This document shows positions 1 through 8,042 of a stretch of DNA of 64,000 nt, piece after piece; positions within the stretch are counted from its first letter, which is position 1; each line of letters opens with the position of its first letter. A model generated the notes under the pieces. It was not told where the DNA came from, did no database searches, and saw only the letters and a list, made by a program, of their open reading frames with translations. Source of the stretch: G020348385 sp964538085 (GTDB lineage: Bacteria; Acidobacteriota; Aminicenantia; Aminicenantales; Aminicenantaceae); NCBI GenBank assembly GCA_964538085.1, contig CAZIDF010000010.1, positions 1 through 64,000 of the forward strand, in the 5' to 3' direction. Position numbers and translations under genes: made by a program.

Positions 1-4
1 TCCC

Positions 5-90
5 CAGCGAGGAAAATCCCCTTATTCCTCGGCTCGCTCTCCTCTTCGAGGAACCATGCCCGCTTGCCTCCGGATGACTTCCTCTTCAGC
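5..90 (+). repeat. Dispersed intergenic repeat, copy A
   Basis: This stretch shares a 24-base identical core (21-44) with 61108-61131. The matching flanks are CAGCRAGGAAA on the left and CCTCTTCAGC on the right. Copy A has about 25 extra bases between the core and the right flank compared with copy B. The core begins a potential hairpin, TTCCTCG (25-31) with CGAGGAA (47-53). Both copies lie in the same orientation upstream of a promoter. The family of this element is not recognised. Confidence 0.6.
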
Positions 91-161
91 CTGCCAGACT
101 GATACATTACGCAGCAAGAAATGCAACGGTTTTGAGGATGCTTGCTGACCCTGTTCTCTGA

Positions 162-190
162 TTGAAAAATGGCGGGCTTTGCGTTATAGT
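162..190 (+). promoter_or_regulatory. Sigma-70-type promoter of tRNA-Arg
   Basis: TTGAAA at 162-167 and TATAGT at 185-190 are separated by exactly 17 bases. The expected transcription start is near 197, about 16 bases before the tRNA. Confidence 0.6.
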
Positions 191-212
191 TAGAGGACCA
201 GGATTGTGGCAC

Positions 213-288
213 GCGCCAGTAGCTCAGCGGATAGAGCAGCTGCCTTCTAAGCAGCGGGTCGGGAGTTCGAGTCTCTCCTGGCGCGCCA
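213..288 (+). tRNA. tRNA-Arg (anticodon TCT)
   Basis: The cloverleaf can be read directly. The acceptor stem is GCGCCAG (213-219) paired with CTGGCGC (278-284). The anticodon stem GCTGC/GCAGC encloses the loop CTTCTAA, so the anticodon is TCT, decoding AGA. The T arm contains TTCGAGT. The discriminator base is G285 and the CCA end (286-288) is encoded in the DNA. Confidence 0.95.
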
Positions 289-301
289 CTTAAACTCATC
301 G

Positions 302-361
302 ATACCAGCAGGCCCCCCCCTTTTCTTTCAGGGCCTTCGGCCGTGTCAGATTCTGCTGGTA
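302..361. repeat. Inverted repeat just downstream of tRNA-Arg
   Basis: TACCAGCAG (302-310) is the exact reverse complement of CTGCTGGTA (353-361). The enclosed segment contains a nine-C run and a small GGCC-TTC-GGCC hairpin. No T-tract follows the outer stem, so it does not look like a standard intrinsic terminator. It may be a processing structure or the footprint of an old insertion. Confidence 0.4.
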
Positions 362-410
362 GGTTTTGTTATCCCGACTGAAGCGGATGCCGTATTTCCA
401 TCCCCCGTAG

Positions 411-677
411 GTACCCGGTGAGAGATTCATTCCCCTGAAGGGTCAACCCAAAAATATTCTTGAGGACGAATTACAGTCCCGAGCCGATAATGCTGAGAGA
501 GGGCGGTTTGTTGCCGCAATCCACAAGGGATTCTTTCTGGGCTTAACGGATGGATATATTGTTCGGCAGTCAATCTATACCTTTAGCCTGGAAAAAACAA
601 ATTGTTCAGGCGCCCGCTTTTTCCGCCAGATTATTACCCGACAATCATGTCCAGCTCCGACTAAATTAAGCAAGTAA
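411..677 (+). pseudogene. Start-less 89-codon open frame, possible gene remnant
   Basis: The frame is open from just after a TAG (408-410) to TAA (675-677) but contains no ATG, GTG or TTG that would give a sensible start. The translation looks protein-like, with mixed composition including GERFIPLKGQPKN, ERGRFVAAIHKGFF and LGLTDGYIV. The codons just upstream of the TAG encode a short peptide starting MPYFHPP in the same frame. This could be a decayed gene with an in-frame stop, or chance. The family is not recognised. Confidence 0.25.
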
Positions 678-689
678 CAAAAAATGTCA
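675..689. promoter_or_regulatory. Palindromic operator-like site 1 (TAACA-N5-TGTCA)
   Basis: TAACA, AAAAA, TGTCA, followed by ATTTA. This is the first of three near-identical sites in the window (others at 929-943 and 7862-7876). TGTC half-sites resemble the reported binding elements of the pilus regulator PilR, whose homologue is encoded at 6422-7831. The left half-site has one mismatch from the palindrome. Confidence 0.4.
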
Positions 690-928
690 ATTTACAAGAT
701 TTTTGCGTTTCGAGCGTCGCCTTTACGGTGAAAGGGCATCGCCTAAAGGGGTGAGACAAAATTTGTAAAAATCACCTCACCAATCCTCCCATCGGGTGAT
801 TGACGCTGGTGGCTATCTCTGAGAATATAATGAACGTTTCGCAGGTACCATGACTGGAAATACAGATGTTAAAAAAGGAAGAGAAAAAGAGACCGCTCCG
901 ATCGTCTCTTATTATGGAGAAAAAGTGT

Positions 929-943
929 TGACAAAAAATGTCA
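929..943. promoter_or_regulatory. Palindromic operator-like site 2 (TGACA-N5-TGTCA) upstream of pilB
   Basis: A perfect palindrome with an A5 centre, followed by ATTTA as at the other two sites. It lies about 50 bases before the pilB start. A preceding T also makes a TTGACA hexamer (928-933), so a sigma-70 -35 element is an alternative reading, though no good -10 element follows at the proper distance. Confidence 0.45.
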
Positions 944-955
944 ATTTATCTAACG

Positions 956-971
956 TGGAATTCTCATTGGA
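956..971 (+). promoter_or_regulatory. Weak sigma-54-like element before pilB
   Basis: TGGAAT, five bases, TTGGA has the correct -24/-12 spacing, but the invariant GC of the -12 element is GG. Its closeness to the palindrome at 929-943 is also unlike normal enhancer spacing. It is listed only as a candidate. Confidence 0.2.
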
Positions 972-993
972 TGTTTATTCGTAAGGAGAACTA

Positions 994-2727
994 ATGGGAT
1001 CCAATCTTGGCGAAATTCTTATTCAGGAAAAGCTGCTCGATTCCGAACAACTGAAAAGCGCTCTTGATTTTCACAAGAAGAATGACGTAGGAATAGGGTC
1101 GGCTATCGTCAGCCTGGGGTATCTTTCCGAAGAAGAAATGGCTCAAGCGCTCAGCCGGCAGTTGGGCTATCCGTATATCAACCTGGAACAGTTCGAGGTC
1201 TACCCGGATGTTATCAGTCTCATTCCGGTCGAAATCGCCAAAAAGTATCTGATTATGCCTATTCACCGCATCCGGTCGTTTTTGACCCTTGCCATGGTCG
1301 ATCCGACTGACCTCGGAATCATCGAAGACGTGAGGTTCCGGACAGGATTGAGCATCCAACCTGTGATCGCTTCAGAATCGGGCATCATGAGTTCCGTCTC
1401 CAAATATTATGGTTCTTCCGATGCTTTGCGTGTGAAGCAGATCGTCGATGAAATCGAGCAAGCCGAGGATGCCAGTGTTAACATCATCGAAGAAGACGAA
1501 GAGGATTATGATATCGAAGAGCTGGTGCACTCCACCGAGGAAGCCCCGATCATCACTCTTGTCAACACCATTTTCATCGATTCCATCAAAAAGGGTGCCA
1601 GTGATGTCCATTTTGAGCCATACGAGAAAAATTTCCGCGTGAGATACCGTCTGGATGGAACCCTGCACGAGATGATGAATCTGGCTCTCAAGTTTAAAAA
1701 TCCTGTCACTTCACGCGTCAAAATTCTTTCCAATATGGATATTGCAGAAAAAAGGTTGCCTCAGGATGGCCGGATCAAGATGAGGGTGAAACTGGAGAAC
1801 GGCGATAAAAAAGAAGTCGACATGCGTGTCTCCAGTGTCCCAGCTGTCTTCGGAGAAAAGGTCGTTGTCAGGATCCTCGATAAGGCCAGGCTGCAGCTGG
1901 ATATGAAAAAACTGGGATTCGAACAAGAATCACTCGATGTTTTCAAGCGCATGCTTGTCCGGCCTTGGGGTATCATCCTCGTAACGGGGCCAACGGGAAG
2001 TGGCAAAACGAACACCCTATATTCGGGCATTTCTAACTTGAACTCGATGGAAAAGAATATCATGACGGCGGAAGATCCGGTAGAGTTTTACATGCCGGGA
2101 ATAAATCAGGTCAATATTAGAGATACGATCGGTTTGACTTTTGCCACGTCCCTCAGGAGCTTTTTGCGTCAGGATCCGGACATCATGCTTGTCGGTGAGA
2201 TGAGAGATTTTGAAACGGTGGACATTGCCATAAAAGCCGCCCTGACTGGACATCTGGTTTTTTCCACCGTCCACACCAACGACGCAGCCAGCACGATCAT
2301 GCGGTTGGTCAACATGGGCGTCGAACCCTTCCTGATCGCGGATTCGGTCGTTTTGGTCGTGGCGCAAAGGCTAGTCAGAAAATTGTGCGTTGATTGCAAA
2401 ACACGCCACAACCTGACGCCAGAAGCCTTGATGGATATCGGCTTTTCCAAAGAAGAATCCACCAAAATCAAGGTTTACAAGCCAGCCGGGTGCAATACGT
2501 GTCACAACACAGGATACAAGGGAAGGATCGGACTGTTCGAGGTGATGGAAGTGAGCGATGATATCAGAGATTTGATTCTTTCCCGGGCTCAGTCCAAAGA
2601 AATCAAGAGAAAATCCAGGGAAAACGGGATGACCACGTTGAGAAGGAGTGGACTGAAAAAAATCATGGAAGGAATTACTTCTGTTGAAGAAGTATTGAGA
2701 GAAACGGTCAAAGATACGGAGGTTTAA
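994..2727 (+). CDS. pilB: Type IV pilus assembly ATPase PilB
   Basis: This is the cytoplasmic hexameric ATPase that powers pilus extension. The 577 residues start with an MshEN-type domain (about 5-120, a fold that binds cyclic di-GMP in relatives). The GspE/PulE ATPase core follows, with Walker A GPTGSGKT (about 332-339), an Asp-box region and the Walker B motif VGEMRD. Two CxxC pairs near 464-467 and 499-502 match the zinc-binding tetracysteine of PilB. The ATG follows AAGGAG by six bases. It is the first gene of a pilB-T-C-S-R-A locus, with one base between its stop and pilT. GspE of a type II secretion system is the alternative, but pilT, pilS and pilR beside it favour pili. Confidence 0.95.
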   Translation: MGSNLGEILIQEKLLDSEQLKSALDFHKKNDVGIGSAIVSLGYLSEEEMAQALSRQLGYPYINLEQFEVYPDVISLIPVEIAKKYLIMPIHRIRSFLTLAMVDPTDLGIIEDVRFRTGLSIQPVIASESGIMSSVSKYYGSSDALRVKQIVDEIEQAEDASVNIIEEDEEDYDIEELVHSTEEAPIITLVNTIFIDSIKKGASDVHFEPYEKNFRVRYRLDGTLHEMMNLALKFKNPVTSRVKILSNMDIAEKRLPQDGRIKMRVKLENGDKKEVDMRVSSVPAVFGEKVVVRILDKARLQLDMKKLGFEQESLDVFKRMLVRPWGIILVTGPTGSGKTNTLYSGISNLNSMEKNIMTAEDPVEFYMPGINQVNIRDTIGLTFATSLRSFLRQDPDIMLVGEMRDFETVDIAIKAALTGHLVFSTVHTNDAASTIMRLVNMGVEPFLIADSVVLVVAQRLVRKLCVDCKTRHNLTPEALMDIGFSKEESTKIKVYKPAGCNTCHNTGYKGRIGLFEVMEVSDDIRDLILSRAQSKEIKRKSRENGMTTLRRSGLKKIMEGITSVEEVLRETVKDTEV

Positions 2728-2728
2728 T

Positions 2729-3847
2729 ATGGGAATAACGATACAAGAATTACTCAAATTGGCTGTCGATAGGGATGCTAGCGATCTGCATATCACGACG
2801 CATATCCCCCCCCGCATAAGGGTTAACGGAGGATTGGTTTCACTCGATTATCCTCCTTTGACACCATCTGAGACCAAGAACATCATCTACAGCCTGTTGA
2901 CAGACAGACAGAAAAAGCAGTTCGAGGAAAAGATGGAATTGGATTTTTCTTTCGGGATCAAAGACATGGGGCGTTTTAGGGGGAACGTGTTCATGCAGAA
3001 AGGCGCTGTGGCGGCTGCCTTCAGGCGATTCCTTCCTATTATGTGGAGCTTCTCGGAATTGGGCATTCCCCAAAGACTGGCAAAGTTGTGTTATTTACCC
3101 AGGGGATTGGTCCTCGTGACAGGTCCCACAGGATGCGGAAAGTCCACAACTCTGGCCTGTTTGATCGAGCATGTAAACAAGGAAAGACCCGTCCATATCA
3201 TCACGATCGAAGACCCTATCGAGTATTACATCGCGCCAAAAAAAGCCATCGTCAACCAGAGAGAACTTTTAGTCGATACCCTCTCCTACCCGAATGCATT
3301 GCGCTCGGTTCTGCGGGAAGATCCGGATGTTGTTCTTGTCGGTGAGATGCGAGATTTGGAGACAGTCGAAGCCACCCTTCGCGTGGCTGAAACAGGCCAT
3401 CTGACCTTTTCTACTTTGCATACGAATTCCGCTGCTGAGACCATATCGAGAATCATCGATATTTTTCCCTCCCAGTACCAATCCCAAGTTAGAATCATGC
3501 TCTCTATGAGTTTGGAAGCGGTGGTTACCCAAACTCTCCTCCCTCGAGCCGATGGTAGAGGTCGGGTTCTGGCCATGGAAATTCTCATCCCCAATCCGGC
3601 TATCCGGAATTTGATCCGAGAGAACAAGATACATCAGATTTATTCCTCTATGCAGATGGGGCAAGAGAAATTTGGTATGCAGACGTTCAACCAATCCCTG
3701 GCTAGCCTCTATTTTAAAAAGGCAATCACTCTCGAGATGGCCTTGAATGTGTCTTCAAAGCCTGAGGAATTAACGGATATTATCCAGCGGAGAGAAGGGC
3801 TCAAGGTCACTTCTGCGAGCTTCACTCCGAAACAAATGAGAAAGTAG
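2729..3847 (+). CDS. pilT: Type IV pilus retraction ATPase PilT
   Basis: PilT drives pilus disassembly and retraction. The 372-residue protein has Walker A GPTGCGKS (about 132-139), an Asp box (IEDPIEYY), Walker B VGEMRD and the C-terminal signature AIRNLIRENK needed for retraction in known PilT proteins. It lacks the MshEN domain and zinc cysteines of PilB, which separates the two. It starts one base after pilB ends and is followed by pilC after 13 bases, with AAAGGGG as the pilC ribosome-binding site. The length is typical of PilT and PilU; PilU is an alternative only if another pilT exists elsewhere. Confidence 0.95.
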   Translation: MGITIQELLKLAVDRDASDLHITTHIPPRIRVNGGLVSLDYPPLTPSETKNIIYSLLTDRQKKQFEEKMELDFSFGIKDMGRFRGNVFMQKGAVAAAFRRFLPIMWSFSELGIPQRLAKLCYLPRGLVLVTGPTGCGKSTTLACLIEHVNKERPVHIITIEDPIEYYIAPKKAIVNQRELLVDTLSYPNALRSVLREDPDVVLVGEMRDLETVEATLRVAETGHLTFSTLHTNSAAETISRIIDIFPSQYQSQVRIMLSMSLEAVVTQTLLPRADGRGRVLAMEILIPNPAIRNLIRENKIHQIYSSMQMGQEKFGMQTFNQSLASLYFKKAITLEMALNVSSKPEELTDIIQRREGLKVTSASFTPKQMRK

Positions 3848-3860
3848 AAAGGGGTTAATA

Positions 3861-5063
3861 ATGCCTACATTTCAATGGAAAGGGAAAAACCGTTACGGCG
3901 ATGTTGTCGGGGGAGTCCGGATCGCCAGGAGCGTGGATGAGCTGACGAAAGCTCTGCAACGGGAGCAGATTACAGTTTCAGATATATCCAGCGCGAGGAA
4001 AAAGCTAGCGATCCCGTTTCTCCAAAAGCAAAAAGTCAAGTTGAAGGATTTGGCTATCTACAGCCGGCAGCTCTCTGTGCTGATCGATGCAGAACTTCCG
4101 CTTATCCAGAGTCTTAACATCCTCGCCGAGCAGACCAAGAACAAATATTTCAAAACTGTCATAAAGGATATTAGAGCGGATGTGGAGGCGGGGTCCACGT
4201 TGAATCAGGCCAAACGAAAATTTCCCACTGTCTTCGATGATTTGTACTGTAATCTCGTTGCCTCTGGAGAACAAAGCGGATCTTTGGATATCATGTTGAG
4301 ACGACTGGCTGAATTCCTGGAAAAAATCGTCCGGTTGAGGGCTCAGGTCCGCCAGGCCATGATCTATCCCACTGCTGTTTTATCTTTTGCCATCATCGTG
4401 TGCATTTTTATGCTGTGGAAAGTCATTCCGGTGTTTGCCGGGATCTTCCTCGAGCTGGGTGCTGAGCTGCCCTTCTTGACATCCGTTGTTCTAGCCCTCA
4501 GTATCTTCATCCAGAAATACATTCTTTTGATTGCTATCGCATTCGTCGCCCTTATATTCGCCTTGAGGTATTGGAGAAAAACTGAGTCAGGCCGAAGGAT
4601 AACCGATAAATTTATGTTGCGGATGCCCCTTTTCGGAAAACTTCTCGAAAAAGTCGGCTTATCACGGGTGACCAGAACGCTAAGCACTCTTCTCTCCGGA
4701 GGTGTTCCCATGCTGGAGAGCATGAAAATCACGTCTTCGACTTCTGGCAATGTCATCGTTGAGGATTACATCATGCAAGCGAGGTCTATGGTGGCCGAGG
4801 GAACCAGCCTGAGAGATGCCTTGAGGGAAAAGGGAAGGTTCCCCTTCATGATGATTCAAATGGTTGGAGTCGGAGAGGCCACAGGTACCTTGGATGATAT
4901 GTTGACCAAGTTGGCCGACTTTTATGATGAAGAGGTGGAATATTCCGTGGCGAACCTGCTTTCCATATTGGAACCCATTTTGCTGATTTTTGTGGGTTTG
5001 ATCGTCGGATCGATCGTCATTTCGATGTATCTGCCCATTTTCGATCTCATGAACAAATTCTAA
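3861..5063 (+). CDS. pilC: Type IV pilus inner-membrane platform protein PilC
   Basis: PilC is the polytopic inner-membrane protein that links PilB and PilT to the growing pilin filament. The 400 residues show two repeated GspF domains (about 70-190 and 270-395) with hydrophobic segments near 168-190, 218-238 and 370-395. The motif SGEQSGSLD in the first repeat and VGEATGTLD in the second are typical of the family. It belongs to the pil transcript behind pilT. About 70 bases separate it from pilS. Confidence 0.93.
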   Translation: MPTFQWKGKNRYGDVVGGVRIARSVDELTKALQREQITVSDISSARKKLAIPFLQKQKVKLKDLAIYSRQLSVLIDAELPLIQSLNILAEQTKNKYFKTVIKDIRADVEAGSTLNQAKRKFPTVFDDLYCNLVASGEQSGSLDIMLRRLAEFLEKIVRLRAQVRQAMIYPTAVLSFAIIVCIFMLWKVIPVFAGIFLELGAELPFLTSVVLALSIFIQKYILLIAIAFVALIFALRYWRKTESGRRITDKFMLRMPLFGKLLEKVGLSRVTRTLSTLLSGGVPMLESMKITSSTSGNVIVEDYIMQARSMVAEGTSLRDALREKGRFPFMMIQMVGVGEATGTLDDMLTKLADFYDEEVEYSVANLLSILEPILLIFVGLIVGSIVISMYLPIFDLMNKF

Positions 5064-5133
5064 GAGAAGACAAAAAGAATATGACATTCAGGAATCTCAT
5101 TGAATAGATACTCCAAATATAAGGAACAAAGGA

Positions 5134-6417
5134 TTGAAGAGAAGAAAAGACATTTTGTGGCTCATTCTCCTGCGACTGATCATTGTCACAGCCCTTGCTG
5201 TCTCAGCCGTAATCATCAACCAGTTTAGCACGTCCATATTCCTCCCTCTTACTCTCTTTTATATTCTGATCATCGTCACATATGTTTTGTCTATCGGCTA
5301 TCTGCTCTTGTACTATTGGGGAAGGTACCAGACTCTTCAGGTTTGGATCCAGATTTTTTTCGATCTCCTTTTGATCACAGCTTTTGTGTATGTTTCTGGA
5401 GGATTGAGGGGTTCTTTTTATTTCCTGTATATATTCGGGATCATCGCTGCGGGCTTCGTACTTTCGAGACGGGCCGCCTATTTGACGGCCGCATTATCCG
5501 GCGTGTTCTTCGGTGTTTTGGTCAACGGGATGCATTTGGGATTTTTGCCCTATTTTGGATCTGACCAACCGACAGAGTTATCTCCAGGTATCGTCATCAA
5601 CAATATCTTCATTTCTTGGAGCATGTTTTTTATCGTGGCTTTTTTGGTGAATTACATGAAAGAGAGATTGAGGCGAACAGCTGAAAAACTGCGATTGGCG
5701 GAAAGAGAACTGGAGATAAAAAAACGGTTGGCCCTTGCAGGAGAGTTCTCTGCTCATTTAGCCCATGAGATTCGCAACCCTCTAGCGGCCATCTCCGGTT
5801 CGGTCCAAGTGCTTAAAGAAGGACTCGAACTGGAAAACGAACAGAAAGAGTTGATGGATAACATCGTTAAACAGTCAGGAAGGATTTCCCACTCGATAGA
5901 GCAATTTTTAAGCCTAGTTTCCCCGAATATCGAGACATTTTCCGAAGTTCATCTAGCCTCTGTGGTAGAGGAAACACTCTTTCTGTTGGAAGATAGCGGG
6001 GAACTGAACGGCAACTTCCAGGTGGATGGAAACTTCAAGGCTTCCAGCATATCCTATTTTGGCAACATCAACCAGTTCAAACAGATATTCTGGAATCTCA
6101 TAAGAAACGCCATCAAAGTAATGCCGGAAGGAGGAACCATTACCGTCGATATCGATCAAGATCCGCGGGAGGGAGTCCTGTTAAGAGTTGCGGATATGGG
6201 GAAAGACCTGGAAGATGAGGAGAGGAAAAAATTGACAGAACCTGTTCTTTGTTCTGGATTCCAATCTGGAACGGGGATCGGGATGGCGGTTGTGCATCGT
6301 ATCGTTGATGACTACAAAGGGAAGATCCACGTGCATCCCCATGCTGATAAAGGGACAGAAGTTGTGATCGTTCTTCCAAGGTCACAGGTAAAATCAGAAT
6401 CAAGGATGAGATTGTAA
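5134..6417 (+). CDS. pilS: PilS-like membrane sensor histidine kinase
   Basis: This is a sensor kinase of the pilus two-component system. The 427 residues contain several transmembrane segments in the first 180, a short coiled linker, a HisKA domain with the phospho-acceptor motif AHEIRNPLAAI (His about 211) and a HATPase domain with N box NLIRNAIKVMPEGG and G2 box GTGIGM. The G1 box reads DMGKDL, where DxGxG would be expected, so one glycine is replaced. The start is TTG, preceded by AAGGAACAAAGGA. The pilR start lies four bases after the stop. Known PilS proteins monitor pilin in the membrane; that role here is inferred from synteny. Confidence 0.88.
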   Translation: MKRRKDILWLILLRLIIVTALAVSAVIINQFSTSIFLPLTLFYILIIVTYVLSIGYLLLYYWGRYQTLQVWIQIFFDLLLITAFVYVSGGLRGSFYFLYIFGIIAAGFVLSRRAAYLTAALSGVFFGVLVNGMHLGFLPYFGSDQPTELSPGIVINNIFISWSMFFIVAFLVNYMKERLRRTAEKLRLAERELEIKKRLALAGEFSAHLAHEIRNPLAAISGSVQVLKEGLELENEQKELMDNIVKQSGRISHSIEQFLSLVSPNIETFSEVHLASVVEETLFLLEDSGELNGNFQVDGNFKASSISYFGNINQFKQIFWNLIRNAIKVMPEGGTITVDIDQDPREGVLLRVADMGKDLEDEERKKLTEPVLCSGFQSGTGIGMAVVHRIVDDYKGKIHVHPHADKGTEVVIVLPRSQVKSESRMRL

Positions 6418-6421
6418 GAAG

Positions 6422-7831
6422 ATGGAAAAAATACTCGTCATAGATGATGAAAAAAGCATCCTCGATCTTTTGACCGTGGTTTTTGAAAAAGAAGGCTACG
6501 CGGTGAAAACCTCCCTTTCGGCCACCAGGGCCGTCGAGCTCATGGGAAATGAGGATTTTGACATTATCGTCTCTGATATCAAGATGCCCAGGATGAGCGG
6601 GATGGAACTCCTCCGCTACGTCAGAAAAAACAGGCCCGATATTCCCATCGTCATGATCACGGCATATGGGACGATAAAACAAGCTGTGGAGGCATTAAAA
6701 GCGGGAGCCATGGACTATATAGTCAAGCCTTTCGATGTGGAAGAGTTGAAGATTATCGTCGCACAGGGTCTTGAAAAAAAACGGCTGATGGAAGAAAACC
6801 TTTTTCTGAAAAAAGAGCTGAAAGAAAAATATGATTACGAGAACATGATCGGGAAAAGCAAGGTGATGCAAGAGATTTATAACCTGATCGAAAAAGTAGC
6901 CGTGACGGATTCCACAGTACTCGTCACCGGTGAAAGCGGGACAGGGAAGGAGATAGCGGCTCGAGCGATCCATTATCTGAGCACTCGCCGGGATAGGGCC
7001 TTCGTTTCCATCAATTGCGGAGCCCTGCCTGAAAATCTTCTTGAGAGCGAGCTGTTTGGCCATGTGAAAGGATCTTTCACAGGAGCTGTCTCCAACAAGA
7101 AAGGCATGTTCGAGGTGGCGGAAAAAGGCACATTGTTTTTAGATGAAGTGGGAGAGATGTCCCCGTGGACACAGGTGAAGCTCTTGCGATCTCTGCAGGA
7201 CAAAAGGATAAGAAGGGTGGGCGGAATCGAAGAGATTCCCGTGGACGTGCGGATCATCGCAGCCTCGAACCAAGACCTGAAAAGAAGCATCAATGAAGGA
7301 AATTTCCGCGAAGACTTGTTTTATCGTTTAAATGTCATCTCCTTTGAGATGCCTCCTTTACGGAAAAGAAAGGAAGACATCCCGTTGCTCATCACTCATT
7401 TCCTTCAAAAATACTGCAATGGGATGGGGCGCAAGATGAAAAGAATCGCACCGGAAGTCATCGATGTGTTCGAATCCTATCTCTGGCCCGGGAACGTCCG
7501 AGAATTGGAAAATGCTATCGAAAGGGTAGTGGCTATCGAGGAGAGAGGAACGATCACCAAGGGTAGTCTTCCTAAAGAAATGCTCCAGCCGGATAAAAAA
7601 CAGGAAACGACCCCGGCCATTGAACCAGGTTTTGACCTGAATGCCGTGATGGATGAGATTTCGTCCGGCTATGTCAAACAGGCCCTTATGTTTTCAGGAG
7701 GTAACCTGAAAGAGGCGGCCAATGTGCTCGGAGTCAATTACCGCTCTGTGAGATATTTGGTCGAAAAGCACGGTTTGAAAAGCACCAACAGAGAGAATAA
7801 AGGTGGTCTTGAGGAAGATCATGCAGTATAA
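6422..7831 (+). CDS. pilR: PilR-like sigma-54-dependent response regulator
   Basis: This is an NtrC-family transcription activator of 469 residues. The receiver domain (1-120) has the phosphorylatable Asp in SDIKMP (about 52). The AAA+ domain (about 140-365) has Walker A GESGTGKE (about 170), Walker B LFLDEVGEM and the sigma-54 contact loop GSFTGA, where most family members have GAFTGA. A Fis-type helix-turn-helix lies near 415-460 (GGNLKEAANVLGVNYRSVRYLV). It sits four bases after pilS and upstream of pilA, whose promoter is of sigma-54 type. It probably activates pilA and may act at the three palindromes found around the locus. Confidence 0.92.
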   Translation: MEKILVIDDEKSILDLLTVVFEKEGYAVKTSLSATRAVELMGNEDFDIIVSDIKMPRMSGMELLRYVRKNRPDIPIVMITAYGTIKQAVEALKAGAMDYIVKPFDVEELKIIVAQGLEKKRLMEENLFLKKELKEKYDYENMIGKSKVMQEIYNLIEKVAVTDSTVLVTGESGTGKEIAARAIHYLSTRRDRAFVSINCGALPENLLESELFGHVKGSFTGAVSNKKGMFEVAEKGTLFLDEVGEMSPWTQVKLLRSLQDKRIRRVGGIEEIPVDVRIIAASNQDLKRSINEGNFREDLFYRLNVISFEMPPLRKRKEDIPLLITHFLQKYCNGMGRKMKRIAPEVIDVFESYLWPGNVRELENAIERVVAIEERGTITKGSLPKEMLQPDKKQETTPAIEPGFDLNAVMDEISSGYVKQALMFSGGNLKEAANVLGVNYRSVRYLVEKHGLKSTNRENKGGLEEDHAV

Positions 7832-7861
7832 GACAAATAATGTAAAATATTGGCAGCAGGG

Positions 7862-7876
7862 TGACAATAAATGTCA
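7862..7876. promoter_or_regulatory. Palindromic enhancer-like site 3 upstream of pilA
   Basis: TGACA, ATAAA, TGTCA followed by ATTTA, the same pattern as at 675-689 and 929-943. It lies about 72 bases upstream of the -24 element of the pilA sigma-54 promoter, a spacing that suits an upstream activating sequence for an NtrC-type regulator such as PilR. Confidence 0.55.
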
Positions 7877-7947
7877 ATTTAGACTGGGAAGATTTGCGGA
7901 TATTATGATAACATCAATATTTTCTACTACTTACGATAATATCGGTT

Positions 7948-7963
7948 TGGCACAAAAGTTGCA
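7948..7963 (+). promoter_or_regulatory. Sigma-54 promoter of pilA
   Basis: TGGCAC, five bases, TTGCA matches the -24/-12 consensus at every key position. The expected transcription start is near 7974, leaving a leader of about 70 bases. The leader contains a small hairpin, CTGGTG (7995-8000) with CACCAG (8016-8021), before the strong Shine-Dalgarno AGGAGG (8031-8036). RpoN itself is encoded at 48041-49522. Confidence 0.85.
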
Positions 7964-8042
7964 ATACTTTTAGTCCCCGATTAAAAAACACTTACTGGTG
8001 ATAAGAAATAAAAACCACCAGAAGTAAAAAAGGAGGTTTTAA

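Larger units (their letters stand above)
289..993. other. Long intergenic leader between tRNA-Arg and pilB
   Basis: This 705-base gap holds an inverted repeat (302-361), a start-less open frame (411-677), two copies of the TGACA-N5-TGTCA palindrome (675-689 and 929-943) and small potential hairpins: CCTTT/AAAGG at 720-735, and GGTGAG (750-755) with CTCACC (776-781). The pilB Shine-Dalgarno sequence AAGGAG lies at 983-988. No recognisable riboswitch or small RNA was found. Confidence 0.5.

Noticed and set aside
700..830. Possible cyclic di-GMP (GEMM) or other riboswitch in the pilB leader
   Set aside because: The small hairpins at 720-735 and 750-781 do not carry the conserved core bases of the GEMM-I aptamer, and no other known class was matched.
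991..1359. Antisense open frame within pilB, and many similar frames opposite other genes
   Set aside because: They mirror the codon pattern of the real genes, lack ribosome-binding sites and show no recognisable domains.
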